The notes under the pieces: model-generated
Told to the model about the DNA's origin: nothing
The model's input: the letters and a program-made list of their open reading frames with translations, nothing else
Database searches by the model: none
Source of the DNA: Collinsella sp944321445
GTDB taxonomy: Bacteria > Actinomycetota > Coriobacteriia > Coriobacteriales > Coriobacteriaceae
DNA length: 64,000 nucleotides
Direction: 5' to 3' (one strand)
Assembly (NCBI RefSeq): GCF_030371825.1
Contig: NZ_JAUDDM010000001.1
Program-made: the position numbers and the translations under genes
In this document: in pieces, positions 58,933 to 64,000 of the stretch
Position numbering within the stretch: position 1 is the first letter of the stretch
How the letters are laid out: the number at the start of each line of letters is the position of its first letter

Positions 58933-59177
58933 AGGTTCCCTCACGAATCGGGCAATCGTTGAGCATCTGAGCGCTATTGTACGCGAGGCCCTCAGCACAC
59001 CAAAAGGGCGTGTTCACCCGCGCATGGTACGCGTAACAGTGAGTTTTCCACAGCTTGAAGACCCTTGGTACGCAGAACACGGTATACTGCAGCGGGTTCT
59101 CGTCGCCCCCATGGGTACGCAGGGCTGAATCGCGGGCAGCGTACGCGCAATCATCACAGGAACTACGCGAGATCGAC

Positions 59178-59206
59178 CTTGCGCGACGATTCTGCTTGCG
59201 TATAAT
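59178..59206 (+). promoter_or_regulatory. rplS promoter
   Basis: Perfect TATAAT at 59201-59206 with CTTGCG or TTGCGC 16-17 bp upstream, about 70 bp before the rplS start. The rest of the 343-bp gap between the pseudogene and rplS (58933-59177) holds nothing else I can identify. Confidence 0.65.
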
Positions 59207-59275
59207 GATTTCGTTTGTTCAACCCATGTGTCGTCACGCGCGTGCGGCACCTCTGGTAAGAGTAAGGATTAGAAG

Positions 59276-59617
59276 ATGGATTACATCCGCGCTATCGAGC
59301 GTCAGGACATCCGCGAGGACATCCCGCAGGTCCGCGTCGGCGACAACGTCAAGGTTCACTACCGCATCAAGGAGGGCGACCGCGAGCGCGTCCAGGTCTT
59401 CCAGGGCGACGTCATCCGCATGAGCGGTGGCTCTTCCCGCGAGACCTTCACCGTCCGCAAGATCTCCTTCGGTATCGGCGTCGAGCGCACCTTCCCGCTG
59501 CACAGCCCGAAGATCGCTAAGCTCGAAGTTGTCCGCCACGGTCGCGTCCGTCGCGCCAAGCTCTACTACCTGCGTGACAAGGTGGGCAAGGCTGCCCGCA
59601 TCCCCGAGAAGCGCTAA
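59276..59617 (+). CDS. rplS: Ribosomal protein bL19
   Basis: Protein of 113 aa. IPQVRVGDNVKVHYRIKEGDRERVQVFQGDVI and SFGIGVERTFPLHSPKIAKLEVVRHGRVRRAKLYYLR are the L19 core at the 30S-50S interface. TAAGGATTAG lies before the ATG. A textbook terminator follows 16 bp after the stop, so rplS is monocistronic here, split from the rpsP-trmD operon it often joins. Confidence 0.97.
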   Translation: MDYIRAIERQDIREDIPQVRVGDNVKVHYRIKEGDRERVQVFQGDVIRMSGGSSRETFTVRKISFGIGVERTFPLHSPKIAKLEVVRHGRVRRAKLYYLRDKVGKAARIPEKR

Positions 59618-59633
59618 GGTATTCTCGCGCATG

Positions 59634-59660
59634 AGCCGCCCTTCGGGGCGGCTTTTTTCT
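59634..59660 (+). terminator. Rho-independent terminator after rplS
   Basis: Perfect 8-bp stem AGCCGCCC / GGGCGGCT capped by the stable TTCG tetraloop, followed by six to seven T. One of the clearest terminators in the window. Confidence 0.93.
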
Positions 59661-59755
59661 TAGCCTTTCGACGGTTCGGGAGGCTTCGCCACCTTGATGG
59701 CGATGTGCGACAATGGGGTGAGTTGACTGCCGATCGCACGGGAAAGGACGGCACC

Positions 59756-60544
59756 ATGGCGAACATGACGAGCTCCCTATCGGCGGCACAGGTCGCCGCC
59801 GAGCTCACGAGTGCCCCTGTCGAAGACATCGACGCACTCGTGGAGCGGTACCGCGACGATCCGCGCGTCCAGGTGCAAAAGGCGTGCGAGCGCGCCTTGC
59901 GGCGCAAAGAGAAGGCGGTGGCCGAACGTGAGCGCGTGGGCTCGATGTATCGTCTCATGGCAGAGCTCGGAGGCCCCGGCACCATCGTGGGCGTCGACGA
60001 GGTCGGCCGCGGCTCCGTCGCCGGACCGCTCACCGTCTGTGCGGTCTGCCTGCCGGCAGAACCCATCATTTTGGGGCTTAACGACTCCAAGCAGCTCACG
60101 CCCGCGCGCCGCGAGCTGCTCGCCGCGCAGATCGCTGAGGTCGCCACAGCCATCGGCATATGCCACATCCCACCTGCAGACATCGACGCCCAGGGCATGG
60201 CGCGCAGCTTACGCCGGGCGGTGGCGGGTGCGGTGGCAGACACCGGACTTCAACCCGACTGCGTCCTCATGGATGGCAACCCGCTCGGCGCCGTTCCCAA
60301 CGAGCGCGATGTGGTGCATGGAGACGCCCAGATCGCTTGCATCGCCGCCGCATCAATCGTGGCGAAGGTGACGCGAGACGAGATGATGGTCGAACTCGAT
60401 ACCGAATACCCGGGCTACCATCTCGCAGAAAGCAAAGGCTATGCGTCTGTGGCGCATATCCAGGCCATTCGCGAGCGCGGCTTGAGCCCGATCCACCGCG
60501 TGAGCTTCTGCGGAAATTTCCTGGAGACCGCGCGCCTGTTCTAG
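59756..60544 (+). CDS. rnhB: Ribonuclease HII
   Basis: Protein of 262 aa from ATG 59756 after GGAAAGGA; upstream in-frame starts lack a site. About 70 N-terminal helical residues (VERYRDDPRVQVQKACERAL) precede the catalytic fold: GVDEVGRGSVAGPL (Asp, Glu), LNDSKQLTPARRE, CVLMDGNPL (Asp) and the late acid in AAASIVAKVTRDEMM. GYASVAHIQAIRERGLSPIHR is the C-terminal substrate segment. It nicks RNA in RNA-DNA hybrids and removes single ribonucleotides. Confidence 0.95.
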   Translation: MANMTSSLSAAQVAAELTSAPVEDIDALVERYRDDPRVQVQKACERALRRKEKAVAERERVGSMYRLMAELGGPGTIVGVDEVGRGSVAGPLTVCAVCLPAEPIILGLNDSKQLTPARRELLAAQIAEVATAIGICHIPPADIDAQGMARSLRRAVAGAVADTGLQPDCVLMDGNPLGAVPNERDVVHGDAQIACIAAASIVAKVTRDEMMVELDTEYPGYHLAESKGYASVAHIQAIRERGLSPIHRVSFCGNFLETARLF

Positions 60545-60721
60545 CGCCCCACTCGCTGCAACCGCATACCGGCAACGTCGTTTTCCCTGCTCAGATTCGG
60601 TGTGTTTGACTCCTGTTTGAACCTTCGAGCCTGCGGAAAAGGGTTTTGTAGGCACCTGCATGCCCGTTGTCGGAACCCCCTTCGCATACTCCTTCCACCC
60701 ATCTCGTGAAAGGAGTACACC

Positions 60722-61195
60722 ATGTCCAAGAAGCACCGCAAAGACGAGCCGCGCCGCACGCCCGACGACATCGTTCGCGCCTGCATGGAGGATCCCGAAT
60801 TCCTCGATGCGCTCGACGCCAAGGAGGTCGGCATACTGGGAGAGGCGCTCGCTCGCACCTATCTGGAGAACCGCGGGCTCGATACTCTCGAACAGGGATA
60901 TCGCTGCAGCGAGGGCGAGGCGGACCTCATCATGTTCGACGAGGGCACCGATGAGGTGGTGCTCGTCGAGGTCAAGACGAGGCGTTGCTATTCCGACCGC
61001 GTATCGGTATTTCCCGAAATCGCCGTCGATGAGCGCAAGCGGTGCCGCTACGCGCGCATCGCCGCACGCTACGTGCTCGATCATTTCCCGGTCTTCTCCA
61101 TTCGCTTCGACGTCATCGCGGTGACGCTGCGCCCCGGCTTCAGCGCATCCGTCGAGCACCTGTGCGGCGCCTACGAATGGGATAGTGAGCGATGA
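60722..61195 (+). CDS. yraN: YraN family (UPF0102) nuclease-fold protein
   Basis: Protein of 157 aa, ATG after GAAAGGAG. The endonuclease-like fold shows LGEALARTYLENRGLDTLE, the acidic pair in GEADLIMFDEG, and VLVEVKTRRCYS, which together form a PD-(D/E)XK-type site. About 35 extra residues precede the domain. The family is linked to recombination by context (next to comM/dprA) but has no proven role. It overlaps yifB by 4 bp. Confidence 0.87.
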   Translation: MSKKHRKDEPRRTPDDIVRACMEDPEFLDALDAKEVGILGEALARTYLENRGLDTLEQGYRCSEGEADLIMFDEGTDEVVLVEVKTRRCYSDRVSVFPEIAVDERKRCRYARIAARYVLDHFPVFSIRFDVIAVTLRPGFSASVEHLCGAYEWDSER

Positions 61196-62715
61196 GCGCA
61201 TCGGGCAACGGCGGCGTGTTCGCTGTGCACGCCGCCTGCATTCGCGGCGTCGAGGCCTGTCCCGTCACGGTCGAAGTTTCCATGTCCGGCGGCATTCCAG
61301 GCATAGCGGTCGTCGGCATGGCCGATACCGGCATCCTCGAGGCGCGCAGCCGCATCCGCTGCGCCCTGCGTTCCGCGGGCTATTCGATTCCCCGGCGCAG
61401 CATCACGGTGAACCTCGCGCCCGGCGACATGAGGAAATCGGGTTCCGGCTTCGATTTGCCCATCGCGATCGCCATCCTCGCGGCATCGAATCAGATCCCG
61501 CGCGCAGGGTTGGACGACGCCCTGCTCGTGGGCGAGCTCGCGCTCGACGGGTCCGTGTGCCCGGTGCGCGGAGAGGTCGCCTACCAGCTGCTCGCGCGCG
61601 ATGCGCACCTGACGCTCGTGACGGCGCGAAACCCCGACCACGTGCCCCTCGAGGGTGTCGCGAACCGGTGCCTCGACCATATCGGGACGCTGCGTGCCGG
61701 CATCGAAGAGGCCTCGCATGCGTACCGATCCGTAAGCCCTCCCGACCACACCGGTCCGCTTCCGGACTTCTTGGACGTCATAGGCCAAGAGATCGCGAAG
61801 CGCGCCCTGGTGATCGCGGCGGCAGGGGAGCTAGGGCTGCTCATGGTCGGAAGTCCCGGGTCCGGCAAGACCATGCTCGCCAAGCGCATGACGACGATAT
61901 TGCCGCCCATCGGGGAGCACGAGCGACAGGAGGCGCTGTGTATCCATTCGGTTGCCGGAGAGGACGTGTCCGGCCTTTTGGCGGGTGAGCGTCCGTTTCG
62001 CGCACCGCATCACAGCATCTCGGCGGCAGGACTCGTAGGGGGAGGGCGTCCCGTTCGTCCCGGCGAGATCAGCTTGGCGCATGGCGGGATCCTGTTTTTG
62101 GATGAGCTCGCTGAATTTCCCAACAACGTTCTGCAGACCCTACGCCAACCGCTTGAAACCGGCTCGGTGCGCATCGTGCGCGTCGACGGGGCGTACACGT
62201 TCCCCTCGCGTTTCCAGCTGCTGGCGGCAAGCAACCCCTGCCCGTGCGGGTACCTGGGCGACCGCGAGATCGCATGCAGTTGCACACCCGGACAGGTCCT
62301 GCGCTACCGATCCAAGCTCTCGGGCCCCCTGGCGGACCGCATCGACATCACCATCGACGTGGCGCGCCCGGACCCGGAACTGATCGTGCGGGGCACCGAG
62401 GGCATGAGCTCACAGGATATGCGCGCCCTCGTGGAACGAGGAAGGGCATATCGCACGCGCCGCTACATCGAGGAGGAGCACACGGTCTCCGACGCGTCCG
62501 TCGAGGGCGCTGTGGCCCTGTTCGCCCTCGACGACCGTGCGAGCGCCGCTCTCATACGGCTTGCGCGTGCGCAGCACCTCACAGGGCGCGGCATCGTGCG
62601 CGTGTGCCGCATCGCACGGACCATAGCCGATATAGACGAGGCGCCACAGGTGAGCGAGGCTCACGTACTCGAGGCAGCCATGTTCAGAGGAGGCGGTGAG
62701 GATGAAAGCATGTGA
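61192..62715 (+). CDS. comM: YifB/ComM family Mg-chelatase-like AAA+ ATPase
   Basis: Protein of 507 aa. The N-terminal Lon-protease-like domain (residues ~10-170) includes VEVSMSGGIPGIAVVGMADTGILEARSRIR and NLAPGDMRKSGSGFDLPIA. The AAA+ core has Walker A MVGSPGSGKTMLA and Walker B GGILFLDELAEF. The Cys cluster NPCPCGYLGDREIACSC is typical. ComM is a helicase that speeds branch migration during natural transformation. The next gene is dprA, so the pair suggests DNA uptake or recombination, though no uptake machinery lies in this window. Confidence 0.9.
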   Translation: MSASGNGGVFAVHAACIRGVEACPVTVEVSMSGGIPGIAVVGMADTGILEARSRIRCALRSAGYSIPRRSITVNLAPGDMRKSGSGFDLPIAIAILAASNQIPRAGLDDALLVGELALDGSVCPVRGEVAYQLLARDAHLTLVTARNPDHVPLEGVANRCLDHIGTLRAGIEEASHAYRSVSPPDHTGPLPDFLDVIGQEIAKRALVIAAAGELGLLMVGSPGSGKTMLAKRMTTILPPIGEHERQEALCIHSVAGEDVSGLLAGERPFRAPHHSISAAGLVGGGRPVRPGEISLAHGGILFLDELAEFPNNVLQTLRQPLETGSVRIVRVDGAYTFPSRFQLLAASNPCPCGYLGDREIACSCTPGQVLRYRSKLSGPLADRIDITIDVARPDPELIVRGTEGMSSQDMRALVERGRAYRTRRYIEEEHTVSDASVEGAVALFALDDRASAALIRLARAQHLTGRGIVRVCRIARTIADIDEAPQVSEAHVLEAAMFRGGGEDESM

Positions 62716-63628
62716 TCGGCACTTTGAGCTTCACCCCGATGACGAGCTGTACCCCGCGCAGCTCCGTGACCTATCGGACCCGCCGCGCACGCTCTTTTGC
62801 ATCGGGAACCCGGAGGTCCTCTCCACGCCGAGCCTTGCCGTCATCGGCTCGCGGCGCGCGACGCCCTATGGGCTCACCGTGGCTGAGATGGCGGCGACCG
62901 TTGCCGCGGAGTCAGGCGTAACCGTCGTCTCGGGCGGCGCCATCGGGTGCGACCAGGCAGCCGGAAACGCCGCGCTCGAAGCGGGAGGAAAGCATGTGCT
63001 CGTCTTCGGCTGCGGTGCGGACGTGATCTATCCCAAGCGGTGCGCGCCGCTCGTCCGCCGCGCGCTCGATGCCGGCGGAGCCGTCGTGGCGATCGCGCCG
63101 TGGGGCACCGACCCCAGGCCCTATGCCTTCCCCAAGCGCAACCGCATCATCGCCGCGCTCGCGCGCGCCGTATGCATCACGGAAGCCGCCATCCCGTCGG
63201 GCACGTTTTCCACCGCCGAGGCGGCCCTTTCGCTGGGGCGCGAGGTGCTTGCCGCGCCCGGAGCGATCCTCTCGCCGGAGTCGCGCGGCACCAACCGCCT
63301 TATCGCCGACGGCGCCTGCGCCCTGATCGACGAGGAATCCCTCGAGGTCGCCATCTCGCGCATTTTCGGGGTGCTGCGTTTCTGCCGCACCGCTCCTGCA
63401 GCAGACAACGTGCTGTGTGAGCGAGACGCGCAGGTGATGGCCGCGCTCACCGCAAGCCCCCTGCGCGCCGAGGAGGTCGCGTCGATGCTTGGTATATCCC
63501 AGCTCGATGCCCTGACGCTGCTGAGTGAGCTTTCCGGCACCGGGCGCGTCGAGCGTCTTTTGGATGGAAGGTTCGCGCCGACGAAACTTGCGCTGCGCCA
63601 AGCCTCGACCATCATGCACAATAGATAA
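62702..63628 (+). CDS. dprA: DNA-processing protein DprA (Smf)
   Basis: Protein of 308 aa. ATG 62702 lies eight bases after AGAGGAGG; the GTG six bases upstream is too close to it. The Rossmann fold has LAVIGSRRATPYG, VVSGGAIGCDQAAGNAAL, VLVFGCGADVIYPKR, RNRIIAALARAVCITEA and SRGTNRLIADGA. A winged-helix end (ASMLGISQLDALTLLSEL) follows. It loads RecA on incoming single-stranded DNA. It overlaps comM by 14 bp. Confidence 0.93.
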   Translation: MKACDRHFELHPDDELYPAQLRDLSDPPRTLFCIGNPEVLSTPSLAVIGSRRATPYGLTVAEMAATVAAESGVTVVSGGAIGCDQAAGNAALEAGGKHVLVFGCGADVIYPKRCAPLVRRALDAGGAVVAIAPWGTDPRPYAFPKRNRIIAALARAVCITEAAIPSGTFSTAEAALSLGREVLAAPGAILSPESRGTNRLIADGACALIDEESLEVAISRIFGVLRFCRTAPAADNVLCERDAQVMAALTASPLRAEEVASMLGISQLDALTLLSELSGTGRVERLLDGRFAPTKLALRQASTIMHNR

Positions 63629-63733
63629 CATGCGGCGTCCGCGTGACGCCGCGCAACAACGATACCTACGCGGTCCCGCCCGATGCTTCGTCGACGGGGC
63701 CGTTTCGATGCGAAAGGTTAGGGGAGCGTCAAC

Positions 63734-64000
63734 ATGGCGACCATGAAGGTAGATGTGATTGGCGGAGGTCTCGCGGGAAGCGAGTGCGCATGCCAGCTCG
63801 CGGACCGCGGCGTGTCCGTCCGCCTGCACGAGATGCGCCCGAACGTGGAGTCGCCCGCACACCACACCGACCATCTAGCAGAGCTTGTGTGCTCCAACTC
63901 CTTCAAGTCGACGCGCCCCGATTCCGCTGCGGGCCTGCTCAAGCACGAGCTGCGCAGCATGGGGTCGGTGCTGCTTTCGTGCGCCGAGCGCGCAGCGGTG
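63734..64000 (+). CDS. trmFO: FAD-dependent tRNA (uracil-54-C5)-methyltransferase TrmFO (N-terminal part)
   Basis: The frame runs from ATG 63734, after AGGGGAG, to the window end: 89 residues seen of a protein that is usually about 440. VDVIGGGLAGSECACQLADRG is the FAD-binding loop. RLHEMRPNVESPAHHTDHLAELVCSNSFKS is the diagnostic TrmFO segment, with the conserved Cys. It makes ribothymidine at tRNA position 54 using methylene-tetrahydrofolate. The dprA-trmFO order is common in Gram-positives. Confidence 0.92.
   Translation, partial: MATMKVDVIGGGLAGSECACQLADRGVSVRLHEMRPNVESPAHHTDHLAELVCSNSFKSTRPDSAAGLLKHELRSMGSVLLSCAERAAV

Noticed and set aside
59044..59052. DnaA box (TTTTCCACA) suggesting a replication origin
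   Set aside because: Single copy, no cluster, no AT-rich unwinding region, and no dnaA/dnaN nearby.

Overview
The window is 64 kb of GC-rich, densely coding bacterial chromosome. Gene order and protein style point to the Coriobacteriia (Actinomycetota), most like a Collinsella-type gut anaerobe. This rests on gene order and protein features, not on a database match: an actinobacterial-style aroK-(aroB-like)-pepQ-efp-nusB run, an AroE-AroK fusion, split glyQ/glyS, a full mreBCD-mrdA-rodA cluster and several TTG starts. Almost everything is housekeeping. The only clearly foreign-looking stretch is around 49.1-50.4 kb.

Layout. 1-5.1 kb: end of an HD phosphohydrolase, rarA, then a tight DUF948 / anti-sigma-like / SigB-type sigma / AI-2E permease operon. 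5.2-18.2 kb: alaS-ruvX-mltG-yqeG-aroK-(dead aroB paralogue)-pepQ-efp, a terminator, then asp23-nusB-xseB-tlyA-nadK-recN. 18.2-28.6 kb, minus strand: a nine-gene block, aroF-tyrA-aroB-aroA-aroC-pheA-aroE/K-aroQ plus a FUSC membrane protein. It carries the route from DAHP through chorismate to prephenate, phenylpyruvate and hydroxyphenylpyruvate. 28.8-29.2 kb: tRNA-Arg(CCG), whose 3' end is duplicated 180 bp downstream around an array of small hairpins. 29.2-35.4 kb: a P-type cation ATPase, a membrane zinc-ribbon protein, a cyclophilin and a TPR membrane protein. 35.5-42.3 kb: the elongasome (mreB, mreC, mreD, mrdA, rodA) and a DUF697 protein. 42.3-49.1 kb: two radical-SAM-associated genes, rplU-rpmA, obgE-nadD-yqeK-rsfS.

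49.07-51.8 kb is the most unusual region. A REP-associated tyrosine transposase (RAYT) of lower GC sits between inverted copies of a 36-bp-period hairpin repeat. A third cluster of the same repeat lies just upstream of dinB, and its conserved end appears to supply the -35 box of a leaderless dinB promoter. I read this as a RAYT/REP system with repeats parked as 3'-UTR hairpins and as promoter material.

52-64 kb: rpsP-khpA-rimM-trmD-lepB, where the first three genes start with TTG; glyQ-glyS; a decayed dCache-type sensor pseudogene; rplS; rnhB; then yraN-yifB-dprA and the start of trmFO, cut by the window end.

Other points of interest are a dehydroquinate-synthase-like protein that has lost its catalytic and metal-binding residues in the ancestral aroB position, an anti-sigma protein whose ATP-binding boxes are gone, and a strong terminator-like hairpin inside the mreC coding start.
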